Translations under genes and position numbers: made by a program
The notes under the pieces: generated by a model
What the model saw: only the letters and a program-made list of their open reading frames with translations
Told to the model about the DNA's origin: nothing
Database searches by the model: none
In this document: one piece after another, positions 8,655-18,740 of the stretch
Position numbering within the stretch: the first letter of the stretch is position 1
How the letters are laid out: each line of letters opens with the position of its first letter
Assembly: GCA_018136815.1 (NCBI GenBank)
Contig: CM030934.1
Coordinates: forward strand, 6,371,698 to 6,435,697
Direction of reading: 5' to 3'
DNA: 64,000 nucleotides
From: Isochrysis galbana
Lineage: Eukaryota; Haptophyta; Isochrysidales; Isochrysidaceae

Positions 8655-10169
8655 TTAATTGCGCTCGGAGCTGACCCCGCCTGCTGCGCCCTTCGACATT
8701 GCTGAAATGGCAACGCAAAACGGCCACATCTTCTTCCACTGAGAACGTTGCGACGTGAATGCGAGGAGATCTGCTAGATCGATGCGCATCTCGTTATCGT
8801 CTTCCTCCTCGAGCATTTCCATGTCGACAGTATCACCGCTCGTAAAGCGTTCCTTCCCAGTCTTCCTTTCGCCGCCCGTCCGGCGGCTCAGCGAGCTGCG
8901 CCCCGAGATCTCCATACCCATAGCCGCACTCAGCCGACTAAGCTGCTCTGACAGTCGCTCGCTCATGGACGAGAAGCGGCTAATGCGAGTTGGCGCGGAG
9001 AATGCATCCGCGGATTCGTTAGCGGATGTTTGAGAAGGCATCACTGGCGGCGACGGCTCTGATAGAAAGCCTATGCCGGCGCGATTGGTAGCGGCGATGG
9101 CGAAGCGGTATGGTGCAAGGCTGCCGACGGGACGGATGCAGTTGAGCTGCGCGAGCGAGATCGATACCGAAGGCGAGCTTGGGTCGGCTGCCGAGACGGC
9201 CTCGATGTCAACGTCGAGGCTGCTAGTCCAGGTCTTCCCGTCATCAAACGAGATCGACAGGCGGTAGCCTGTCAGCGCCAAGCCGCCGTCTCTGCTCGGA
9301 GGCGTCCACTGCAACTTAACCATATCCTCGTTGGCGGGAATGGCATTGAGCTGGAGCGGCTGGCTGGGCCGGTGCAGGTGCGCAAGATGCTGTGATTGAA
9401 AGTTGTTCGCAGAGATGCACTTCCTGCACAAATGACAGTATCGCTTCCCTGGTTGCATACGCCCGCCTTCGCCGGCTGTTGATTTCGCGGCAGAGTGGTA
9501 CACCGCCCCTGTTGAAGGGTCGGTAAACCAAATCACCTTGCGAGATTTCAGCTGGATGCGCAGGAAGAAGTCGATTCCCAGCTCCTCCAACAGGAACGGC
9601 TTTTCCTCCGTGTTTGGACCCTCGCATGATATCATGAAGTCGATCCAAGGCTCGAGCATCCGCGTCTCAGTGGATAGGATGAGCCAATCTTCACGCGACA
9701 CAGTGTTCGGGTGCTCGGCGTCACTTTGCGCTGCGCCATAGATGTGCTGGTTGTCGAACGAGGCGATGCGCCATAGATTGGCTTCGAAGAAGATACGAAG
9801 GCATGCGACATCGCTCGGCCACGTCGGGTCGCCGTCTCTCGGTAGCTTGACGTAGTGCGGGCGGCCGTTGACCATGGGCTGCTCCATGCAGCGGCTCCAG
9901 ACGCCATTGATAAAGCCGATTGCCGTGGGCGCGCCACGGCTGTGCAGCCGACCATGCCGCTCGAGCCTCTGGTGGTGTCGGTCGGCGAACATGTGCTGCG
10001 GCGCCACCGCCACCACAGGTCGGGCCATGGCGTGCTCGCGGTGGAGTGGGGGGAGGGGAGATGCGGCGAGGGGTTGGCAGCGTCGGTGGACGGGCGAGAG
10101 AGGGGGAGGGGGGGGGGGGAAGGGGGGAGCGTCCTCTCGGCCGATGCGCGTGCTCGCGTTTGGGGCCAT
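8655..10169 (-). CDS. Zinc-finger and fibronectin type III domain protein
   Basis: Uninterrupted 504-residue frame from ATG at 10169 to TAA at 8655. The first 50 residues are Pro-rich, and residues 80-255 form an unrecognised globular region rich in Trp (FINGVWSRCMEQP, DVACLRIFFEANLWRIA, MLEPWIDFMISCEG). YCHLCRKC...HLAHLH (residues 262-284) has C2H2 spacing. Residues 285-395 read as one FN3 domain (VKLQWTPPSRDGG, GYRLSISFDDGKTW, PYRFAIAATNRAG). A Ser-rich and acidic tail follows, with a short final helix. FN3 domains bind proteins; the substrate and cell location are unknown. Close relatives may be lineage-specific. The 75 nt upstream lead to a 33-base G run (C on the coding strand). Confidence 0.8.
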   Translation of the reverse strand: MAPNASTRIGREDAPPFPPPPPPLSPVHRRCQPLAASPLPPLHREHAMARPVVAVAPQHMFADRHHQRLERHGRLHSRGAPTAIGFINGVWSRCMEQPMVNGRPHYVKLPRDGDPTWPSDVACLRIFFEANLWRIASFDNQHIYGAAQSDAEHPNTVSREDWLILSTETRMLEPWIDFMISCEGPNTEEKPFLLEELGIDFFLRIQLKSRKVIWFTDPSTGAVYHSAAKSTAGEGGRMQPGKRYCHLCRKCISANNFQSQHLAHLHRPSQPLQLNAIPANEDMVKLQWTPPSRDGGLALTGYRLSISFDDGKTWTSSLDVDIEAVSAADPSSPSVSISLAQLNCIRPVGSLAPYRFAIAATNRAGIGFLSEPSPPVMPSQTSANESADAFSAPTRISRFSSMSERLSEQLSRLSAAMGMEISGRSSLSRRTGGERKTGKERFTSGDTVDMEMLEEEDDNEMRIDLADLLAFTSQRSQWKKMWPFCVAISAMSKGAAGGVSSERN

Positions 10170-10242
10170 CTCCTTGGTTTGGTGTGTGTGTGGGTTGGTG
10201 GGGATGGGGCGTGACGCCCAAACGAGGCTCGCTCTGCGCGCG

Positions 10243-10243
<1 letters not shown>

Positions 10244-10277
<34 letters not shown>

Positions 10278-10350
10278 AGGGGCGGGGAAGGGGAGGGGGG
10301 GGGGGGGAGGGGGGGAAGGGGGCGGGGGGCGGGGGGGAGGGGGGGGAGGC
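10244..10350. repeat. G-rich homopolymer region
   Basis: A 33-base G run (10244-10276) followed by broken G runs to about 10350, upstream of the FN3 gene on its antisense face. Confidence 0.9.
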
Positions 10351-13300
10351 GCGAGAGGTGGGGAATCCGGCGATGATGACGCGGCCCGGCTCGCTCGTTC
10401 GCGCCTCGTTTCCTCCTCTTGACCTCTCTGGTCTCTAGGCAGCGGAGGAGAGTGGAGTGGAGGAGGGGAAACGCGATCTTTGTACGTTGTACTTGTACTC
10501 TACAGAGAGAAGCCTGGAGGCGCAGGGACAGGGGGCGGGGGGATGAGACACCGAATGGTGAATCGGGGGGAGGCGAGGTGCGAGATGCGAGAGGTGTTGA
10601 ATTGTGTATTACATGTTACATGCTTGCTATGCGGGGGAGCCGACAGCCCATATCCCTCACGATCGAGAGAGCAGCCGCGGCGCTTCCCCGTGCAGGTCGG
10701 CCAGGCGGTACTCGCCTACGAGCGCGGCACCGACCGCCGCGCGCGCCGCTCACGTCCGCCTCCTTCGAGGTTGACTGACCGATTTCTACAGGATAGATTT
10801 ATTTCGACAAGATCAAATTCGACAATTCAAATTTAACAACGACCACGTCATTAGAAGGATGAAATAGAGGCAGATAGATTCGCCCTACTCAACAAGGCCG
10901 CACACTTTGGCAACGCCATGGACGCATCCAGCAGAGCCCAGGCCGACATGGGGCGCCAACCAAAGAAGCGAATCGACACCCTAGGTGGGAAACACAGCCA
11001 GAAGTTTTCCAAACACATAGCAAAAACAGGCTGTTTTTCGCTTTCATAGAAAAGTCGCGTTCCATCGAAAGAGGACCAGGCGACCAGGCGGTTGTTTTGT
11101 TTTCACTTAATGATTAATGAATGTGCCATGCACCGTGCTGTGTCCCGACCCAAGAGAGACCTCCATGGCGCCCCAGTCCACAAAATATGACACATACTGT
11201 CCAGCATCTGGCATCTGGTTTAAATCAACTCTTGGTAAACTATTGTTATAGTTTGAACTATGGAGCGTGCCGCGTGCCGCAACCGCTTCCGCCCCAGGCG
11301 ACCCTCGCCACTGCGCCCCACCTGGGAAGCCCCACGCCGCCCGAGGCGGCTCGTCAGAAAGCCATCTCAAAGCCCATCCAAACCACACCCGCGCGAGCGC
11401 AGGGTGCCCCGCTGCCATGTTGGCGAGCGGCTCTCCTGTCGAGTCGAGCGGAGCCGGAGGGCTCTGGGCCACTCCGTCGCGAGCGGCACCGGCGGTTAGC
11501 GCGGCGCCTTGGCCCTCCTCCCCGCCGGGAGTAGGGTGAATGAAATTCTGGATGGGGTCGGGCATCCCCATTTGGGTGTCTGGACGGGGGACGAACGGCG
11601 AACGAAGGGCGGTGGGGCGGCGAGGCGCTCCTAGCGGCCCTAGTGTGTTGGGTTTTAAGAGATTGTTAGACCTACAAAGAACTCTTCCCTCAGGGAGGGA
11701 GCCTAGGCTGCTTGAGTGCAGCGACGCAGCGAACAACGACGGACAACGGTGCTGAAAACAACAGGATACACCGACTCACGAACGCACCGGAATCATTCAC
11801 CCAAACCAAGCAAATTATCAAGCAACCGCGACCCCAAATCACCGAGAACTCAAACACGTCGCGAGAGACGGAGAGAGAGAGCGAGAGAGAGAGAGGGACT
11901 CCGCAGCGACGGCCGGAGCGTGTCTCCGTTGTAACTTCCCACGTAGCGGAGAGTCCGAAGGGGAGCGTCATGTCGCGCGACCACGGCGATCACTTTGGAT
12001 ACAGATCGCGACGAGATATCTTCACGACCGAATAAATCTTGCCGTTGAGCGTGAACCTTCTAGACGCTTCTAACGAACAACCCTGAGTAGCAACCAAGGG
12101 GAAGAAACACCAAAGGGGCCAAGGGCTTGCATGTAGCTTGCATCAAGGGGAAAGATTCCCTCACCTAAGAAGCGAACCTACACTGATCTCCAAGGGGAGA
12201 TGGCAAATTAAACCTCAAATCTCGAGCGGATAGATAGAGCAACCGACTCGCTCGCCAAAACCTTGACCGAGAAGAAAGAATCAAGGACCTACAAGCCAAG
12301 GGTAGCGGACCTAGGGAATGTGAGAGGAAATTTCCGAACGCCAACGCCAACGCCAAACGCGGGAAGGCAACGAAACCCTAACCAGGCCAAGCAGAACCTA
12401 TGAAGAACAGGCCTGGACGACAACGAAAGTCAGCAAGTCCCAAGAAAGAACCGGAACCCAACAAGAAACAACAAACAAGCCTTGCAAGAAGCTAAATAAG
12501 CCTCCTGAAGGTACCCCGAAAGCCTGAGACAAGCACACGGCAAGCAACAGGCGACCTGGCTCCTTTGAGTCAAGATTGCCCGAAAGGAGGAAACCTGGAA
12601 TCTAGACCTGACAAACAGGCAAGACGGAAAGAAACGAGAACTCGAATTCTAGGTCGCTAGGGACGAACCCTACCAACTTAGATGTGCCTGAACTTCACCG
12701 TGTGGCCGCACGGCGAAGGACCTGGAAATAAGAACCTGGAAATCGCATCATCTAGGATGAATGCGACATCTCCATCCATGGCCTGGCCGGCAAGCGACAG
12801 GTGGGGTACGTCGTCACCGCCGGCGGTTGCGCGCGGGGAGGTATCTCTTCGGGCGCGAACTGTCAACGGCGAATCATAAAAGCAGTTTTGTGATTTTATA
12901 AGTAGTATCGTTAGAAGGGAACCGGGGCGCGGCGACGGAGAGGGAGTCGCGCGGGAAAACCTAAAAACGGAACATACGAGGAGACGAGGAGGGAGTGTAC
13001 AAGCCCCCCCCCTTTACCCGCAACGAGTATAAGTAAATAAATACTATTTGCCATTTGCTTCAGCTTCATTAGTCTGCCTTCGCATAATACCTAATACAAA
13101 CGATGAACGCACCGCCAGCAATACCTACTACTACAAGTAGTTTCCCAATACAGCAATGTCCCGAACGACGCCAGTACTTACTAAGGACATGATAGGAAGA
13201 ATCATGGCCGTAGACAGGGGTGGAATAGCCGAGGTTTTGACCCGCGGACGGCAGGATGAAATCTATAGGAGGAAGATAGGGAGATAGTGCATGCTAGTAG

Positions 13301-13651
13301 TAGAAAAATGATGAAGTTGGGCCAGAGCCATGAACTCGAAGCAAAGAAAAACGCACCGATCGATGCGCTGTTCACCCGCGGGTCGTGATGTGTGGCATGG
13401 CCGTGCACACACGCGTGTGCCTCACACCGTCCTGTAACGCTAATAATCGGAGCTGAACACAGCTCCTTCCCCTCCCTCTGCCTGTCCGCTTGCTACCTAT
13501 CCACAATTGCTACCTTGGCTATTTGTCCTTGTTCGGCGCCTTCATGTGAGACGAGTGGTCGTGCCACCACGGCCATGCTAGTTTTCAAGAAGCAAATTTG
13601 GACGCAATGGAGTTTTGCATCTCACGATGAGGAACCGTAAAGGTGCTAGGG
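10351..13651. other. Long stretch without a recognised gene
   Basis: 10.4-11.1 kb is purine-rich then mixed. The minus-strand frame 11107-11736 is 209 residues long but low in hydrophobic structure and shows no domain. 12.0-12.7 kb is A- and G-rich with many AACC/CAAGG words and no frame above 65 residues. 12.9-13.6 kb is AT-richer spacer. I cannot assign any of it. Confidence 0.5.
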
Positions 13652-16138
13652 TTAAACGCAAGCTACTCCGGAGCTTGTGTTCTCTCGCACAGCACGCTGC
13701 GCCTCGGCGCCCTCGCCAAGCAGAGAAGGCTCGCCCGCAGCGGCTTCCTCGAGGGATTTGCCCGTCGTCTCAACGACGCACGCACCATAGAAGATGGTGA
13801 TGAGAATGCCGAGCCCTGCGTAGAGTCCAAAGGCAGCGAACGGCCCAATGGCCTCATTCAAAGACAGGAAGGTGAGTGCGATCGTTCCCGAGCACAACCG
13901 GTTGAAGAAGACCGACATGGCGACAACCTTCGCGCGCCTGCACTCGTGAGGACGGCTATGTGAGTGAATGAGATCAAGCGTGAGTTGCGGCTGGCTGGCA
14001 AAAGTGTGGTCGGCAAGCCAAGGGCTTGGCTAAGGCTCTCGGCAAGCTGCGCACATGTAAAGTGGAAGCATCTCTGACACGACGACGAAGGTAAGCGCGC
14101 CTGGACCGAGGGAGAAGAAGAGCATGGCGAAGCAAAGTGAGGTGGCAGAAGCTGCCAACGGCCACCCGAGTGGGAAACGGAGGGCGATGCACAGGACGAA
14201 GATAGAGAGGGCGAGGTTGGAAAACACCATAGTACGGCGTCGACCAACAGTGTCAACAACCTGTCGGTCGATAAGGGGTGATGGAGACCAGTGAGAAAGA
14301 GTACTCACGCCCGGTATTGCCCAGCCTTCGTGTCCCACAATCGATCACGAGAAGTCTCACAGTGCTACCGCTTGATGAGCAAGTGGGACTACGTGTAGAG
14401 GTGGCAGGCAAGCCAAAGGCTAGCACTAACCGCGGCTGCAACGAACTCGCCGATGAGCTTGGAAACGCCAACTCCGAGGGACACAAGGAAAACGACGTCG
14501 ACTGAAACGCAGTTCTCTACCTCTTCCTCCGAGATACCGACGGCGGCACGCTCTTCCGGGTCGACGCATTGGTTAAGGATACGAGGGGTGTAGTAAAGAA
14601 TCGCCTCCGTGCCCGTAAGCTGCTGCGCAAGCCCCAGCCCGAGGGCAACGAGTACCTGCCCAGAACAGGGAAAAGTGGTGCAGGCATCAGTTGGTGGTGA
14701 GTTGCCGCAAGACGGCAGAGCGCATAGGTACGGTCGCCTCAAGGATGACGGAAAGCGCACGCTCAAAGCGAATGGTAATGACAATTTGACCATATCCCGA
14801 TTGCCACCCCCGCGAAATCGTGATCAACGACATGCTCGATGAACCATTCAACCATTTGGCGGGAGGCTCGGTCGCACCTGGCGACGCTCAAAGTTAGTCG
14901 GTGGCAAGAGGGAGTCACGCCAAGTGAAGACTGCGTGGCCAGTCGAGAGATTGCGGGTAGTCCTCAAATGGGGCACGTGCGCTCCTTCAACACGACCCTC
15001 GGCATCTGTGCCGCCAGAGGACGCCCAGACAGGAGGGTCGCCCACAATTGCGCGCGTCGAGCTGGGGGGGCGTGTACCATCCGGTGCAACGCCTTGGGCA
15101 TCTCGTCCCGTTGCTCCCTGCTGAGATGTGCTCTCCCTGCACCCTTGAGATCCTTCATGGGCCGCGCTAATTTCAACATCGGGGATTGCCGATGTTGAGT
15201 CGGATGCGCCTATGGTCACACCGTTGACTTCATGCTGCTTGCCTGGGCCCTCGAGCCAGGCAAGTACGCGGTCAGCCTCTGCCTTGCGCCCACGCATGAG
15301 GAGCCAGCGAGGAGACTCGGGCAGGAACGGATACGCAACGAGGTAGATCAAAGGGAGCAAGAGCGACACGCCCATCGCAACGCGCCACCGCAAGTCTGCG
15401 TCGTGCGGAAAGCTCAGGTTTATGGTACGGTCGAGGGCGAAACCAAGGAGAATGCCGACGTTGATACTGATGTCCGAGATGGCCACGAGCCCGCCGCGCC
15501 ACTCCTTTGGCGCCATCTCGGCAATGTACACTGCACACGCGCACCATGCGCAACCTGAACCTAGTCCTTGCAGTGCCCGACCAAAAAGCAAGACATCGAA
15601 ATTATGTGCGAAGGTCACAGCGGTGCCACCTACCGTCCGGATCGCAGGGAAATGCACTCGGCACGGGCCGATTGGATTGAGTGTGACGCGTGCGGCGATG
15701 TGGCAATACATTTCCATGTGCTGCATCACGCAGCTGCCTCACCTAGGAGCAGGAGCAATGATGACACTAGAAGTGTTGCTCGTCGTCCGAAGGTGTCCAT
15801 AAACATGCCTGCGCCACCCAGCGCGCCGAGGCCTGACACGAAGTTGAGCCCCGAAGTCGCCATCTCTTGCGCAAAGACGCTGAGATCGAGTGACGACGCC
15901 ATGTCGATCAGAGATCCTGTGGTGGGCAAAGTCGGTAGTTGGCTGCCAGGTTCATGCCACGCGTGTAGGGAGGGCTGGAGGCCAGGTGGCGGTGTGAGAG
16001 GAGGATTCGTACACATTGGGAAGGCTACCTACCGGAGATGACACCAACATCGTAGCCGAATGCCATGTTGTTGAGCGCTGCAATGACGGAGACGCACATG
16101 ACGTGCCATGGGAAGGCTGGCGGCTTCGTCTCCGTCAT
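13652..16138 (-). CDS. Sugar transporter, major facilitator superfamily
   Basis: Six exons: 16033-16138, 15743-15916, 15629-14878, 14655-14431, 14260-14055 and 13937-13652, all GT-AG and in phase, giving 582 residues. Family marks in order: FGYDVGVISG in helix 1, FGRR after helix 2, GRALQGLGSG in helix 4, PKEWRG, LPESPRWLL at the end of the N-half, LAQQLTG...YYTPRI in helix 7, VDTVGRRR after helix 8, and VVSEMLPLYMRAK with FFNRL in helices 10-11. These define an SLC2-type sugar carrier with 12 membrane segments. The cytoplasmic loop between helices 6 and 7 is enlarged by about 100 Ser/Thr/Gly-rich residues, a possible regulatory region. Substrate (hexose or polyol) and membrane are not shown by the sequence. 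Confidence 0.9.
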
Positions 16139-17080
16139 GTCTCGGTGCTGTAGCAGGGACTCGTGGAGAATGTTGCCGGGCGAAGTGGCGCGTCAATCTG
16201 CCCGCGAATCGCCGGCGTGCACGCTCACGCCGAGCAGAGAAGGAGCGAGCGAGAGGGGGGGGGGGAGGAAGGGGACCCCCTTGGGGCGGGGGTGGCGGCG
16301 GCGGTCTCTCCGCCTCTGACTGCTCGGAGGCACCTCTCTCTCCCCTTTCCTCCTCCCCCCGCCCCCCCCTCCCCCCCCCCCGCACTACCTCTCCCTCCTA
16401 CGTTTACATATAACCCCCCCCCACCCCCCCCGTCTCTCCTTTCCTCCCTCCTCTCCCTCTCTCCACCTTCTTCTTCTTCTCTTCTTGCCTATTCCTTCTC
16501 TCAGAATGTCTTGGCCTTTTTCCTCTCTCGGACCCGCCTTTCGTTCTCTCCTGTGGGGGGGGGGAGGAGGGACGACACCACGGAGAACTCTACGCACGTG
16601 GAGTACTCCTGCAGCAGAGAGAGAGAGAGAGCGGCGAGAGAAGGAGAGAGAGAGAGACAAGAGAAGAGAAGAGAGAGAGGACGACGCACGCTGTGTGCGC
16701 CGTGGAGCAGGACGGAGACGGGAACCGTGGAGACTTGCTTTCTCCTAGAGTACTCTATTCTCCTATTCGTCCGTCCCATTTTTCTCTTCCTTTGGGGATA
16801 GCCATCGCTGCCCACCTTTTGGTCCATCCGCAGGGGGGGAAGGGGGGGGGGGGGGGGAGGGGGGGGGGGGGGGGGGGGGGGAGAAGAGAGAGAGAGAGGG
16901 CGGCAGGAGCGCGACACCTCGCGTTCTCTCTCTCTTCGAGTCGATGCGGGAGGGTCGGCGTCAAAGCATACTTTATTAAAAACTCCTAAAAACTCACTGC
17001 TGAGCTTGCTGGGAGAGCACCTTTTAATTAACTCCTACTTCTACTCAGTCCAAGCGAAGCTAACATGGGGGGGAGGGAAC
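16139..17080. other. Low-complexity region upstream of the sugar transporter
   Basis: Pyrimidine-rich then purine-rich microsatellite DNA (CT/GA repeats at 16320-16680), with a G run at 16255-16265 about 115 nt from the transporter start and another at 16861-16881. No gene is seen. Confidence 0.7.
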
Positions 17081-17084
17081 TATA

Positions 17085-17380
17085 ATATTCTCGCCTCGCC
17101 CGCGACTCTGGACCCACTACCTTCACGCAAGCGTTCGACACCCCCACTCCCCCGGCCCTCCCCCCCCGCCATCTGGCATCTGGCGACTTCCCCCCATGCC
17201 CGCGCATGCGCTCATGTGAGGGCTAGTAGTAGCTAGTAGCTAGTAGCTAGTAGGGGGATAGAGGATAGAGATAGAGATAGAGGTAAAGGGCTTAGACATG
17301 GTCCGGTGGCACCGCCCCTCGCAGGTGATCTAGTTCCCCCCTTCCTCCTACGCCTACCGGGTAGGGACGGGTACAAGTTT
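17085..17380 (-). mobile_element. Fragment of hairpin retroelement (3' part)
   Basis: Minus strand carries the 3'-end signature (CGCGGGCGAGGCGAGAATATTATAG type) and the GGACCATGTCTAAGCCC block shared with the copies at 6.6, 42.7 and 47.5 kb. The match ends near 17380 without a hairpin, so it is 5'-truncated. Confidence 0.6.
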
Positions 17381-17616
17381 CGCGCTCGACTCCCCCAAAT
17401 TTTGTGCTTGATTTTGTGACTTATTTTGCTCCTCCCCCCCCAAATTTCGCGCTAGATTTTGTTTAATCAACTACTATAACTAACGCTAGCTACTAGCTAG
17501 CTATACCATAGTAATGTGTAATGTAACTTATAACAACACACAAGCATCGCCATAAATAACGTCATGTTGTATCGGCGCACGCCCTAGAGGCCTAGGCCTA
17601 CGCCCAACAAGACTAG

Positions 17617-17728
17617 GGCTAGGTAAAAATATGTGACATATTGAACTACATATTTGGGTCAACTTCTCCGGATTACATATCGTTACATTTTCGTACATAT
17701 TTCACATATTTACGGCGTATTTGGGCGG
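17617..17728. repeat. AT-rich dispersed repeat, near-identical to 3024-3130
   Basis: Same AGGTAAAAATATGTGACATA start and CGTATTTGGGCG end; flanked by TAGGGCT on both sides, a possible 7-bp duplication. Confidence 0.65.
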
Positions 17729-17960
17729 TAGGGCTCCACGCCTCCATTGGAGAGTGCGAGGTGGTGGAGGCAGCCCGCAACGATGGACGGGTGCGAGTGT
17801 GCGAGTGGTGTGGGAGAAGAGCAAGGGCAGTGGCGCCAACACCACCGTCCAGCAAACGTTCCGGTGGGTAGAAACGGCATCTCTCAAGAAGATCGGGTTG
17901 CGCCGCTCTCCGAGGCTCTCAGCACCGCGCCGTGGCATCTTTGGAGTGGAGATCCCTGAG

Positions 17961-18389
17961 ATGGCGGCTCACGAACGTCAGCGGCAAATGAAGAAGAAGC
18001 CGCCGGCGGGCGTCCGTGGTCGGAAGTCGGGTATGCGTGCATCTAAGGAGACGTCAATCACCCTGCTTCAGCGCCTGCGTGAATTCCCCAACCACTCATT
18101 GCGTGAGTCTGCAGGAGAGCTGTTTTGCGCAGCGTGCAAGCAATCACTCGCTAACATCAAGAGCTCGATCCGTGCGCACGTGAACAATATGAAGCACATC
18201 GAAAAACTGGCGGCTTTGAACGTGCGCAACAAGTCGGATAAAGTCCTCGTTGGGGAGCTTGGCGAGTACTTCAAGAACCACACCGATGAGGCGGGCACTA
18301 GCACTAGGGCAACTTTAGCAACGCGCAGACATGCGACAGAGGAGCCGACACAACGAGGGCAGATCTCGCTGGGGAGCTATGACCGATAG
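17961..18389 (+). CDS. C2H2/U1-type zinc-finger protein, transposon-like
   Basis: 142 residues from ATG at 17961 to TAG. After a Lys/Arg-rich leader comes LLQRLREFPNHSLRES and then LFCAACKQSLANIKSSIRAH...NMKH, a C-x2-C...H-x5-H finger. This layout is that of the CGGBP1/hAT-associated single-finger proteins, which often derive from transposase N-termini. The frame is open 240 nt further upstream but without an ATG and across repeat DNA. It may be the first exon of a longer, decayed transposase; no catalytic domain follows. Confidence 0.55.
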   Translation: MAAHERQRQMKKKPPAGVRGRKSGMRASKETSITLLQRLREFPNHSLRESAGELFCAACKQSLANIKSSIRAHVNNMKHIEKLAALNVRNKSDKVLVGELGEYFKNHTDEAGTSTRATLATRRHATEEPTQRGQISLGSYDR

Positions 18390-18740
18390 ACGAGAGAAGA
18401 CAAAAGACGGTCATGGAACATTTGATGACATCGAGAGAAAGTAAGAGAAGAGGCGGAATACCAATCGACGAGACCTTGAGGCTTAAAATAACCCACAGGT
18501 TATAGTTATATGTAAAAGCCTGCCATCGTATGGAATATACGACACCATGCAGAACCCAGAGCTCTCGCGAGCAGGGTGGGGGCTCCACGTCGCCCTCGGT
18601 GCCACAAAGCACAAAGCAGCCGAGAGCCGAGCACGAAGGACCATGTCACGTGATGTCTGCCTTTCTTCTGAACCAGCTCGATATCGACCGTGACGAATTG
18701 GCGTGCATGCAAATGCTGCTTGCTGGGTACAAAGGGTTGT

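Noticed and set aside
8387-8674. 95-residue frame with a hydrophobic, signal-like start
   Set aside because: The start codon is TTG, there is no upstream ATG in frame and no domain.
11107-11736. 209-residue minus frame
   Set aside because: Pro/Ala/Gly/Arg-rich with no helix or strand pattern and no homologue recognised.
14656-14877. Open frames within the third intron of the sugar transporter (for example ERALSVILEATVP)
   Set aside because: Joining 14878 to 14655 keeps phase and yields the expected helix 7 start; the intervening frames meet stops and match nothing in the family.
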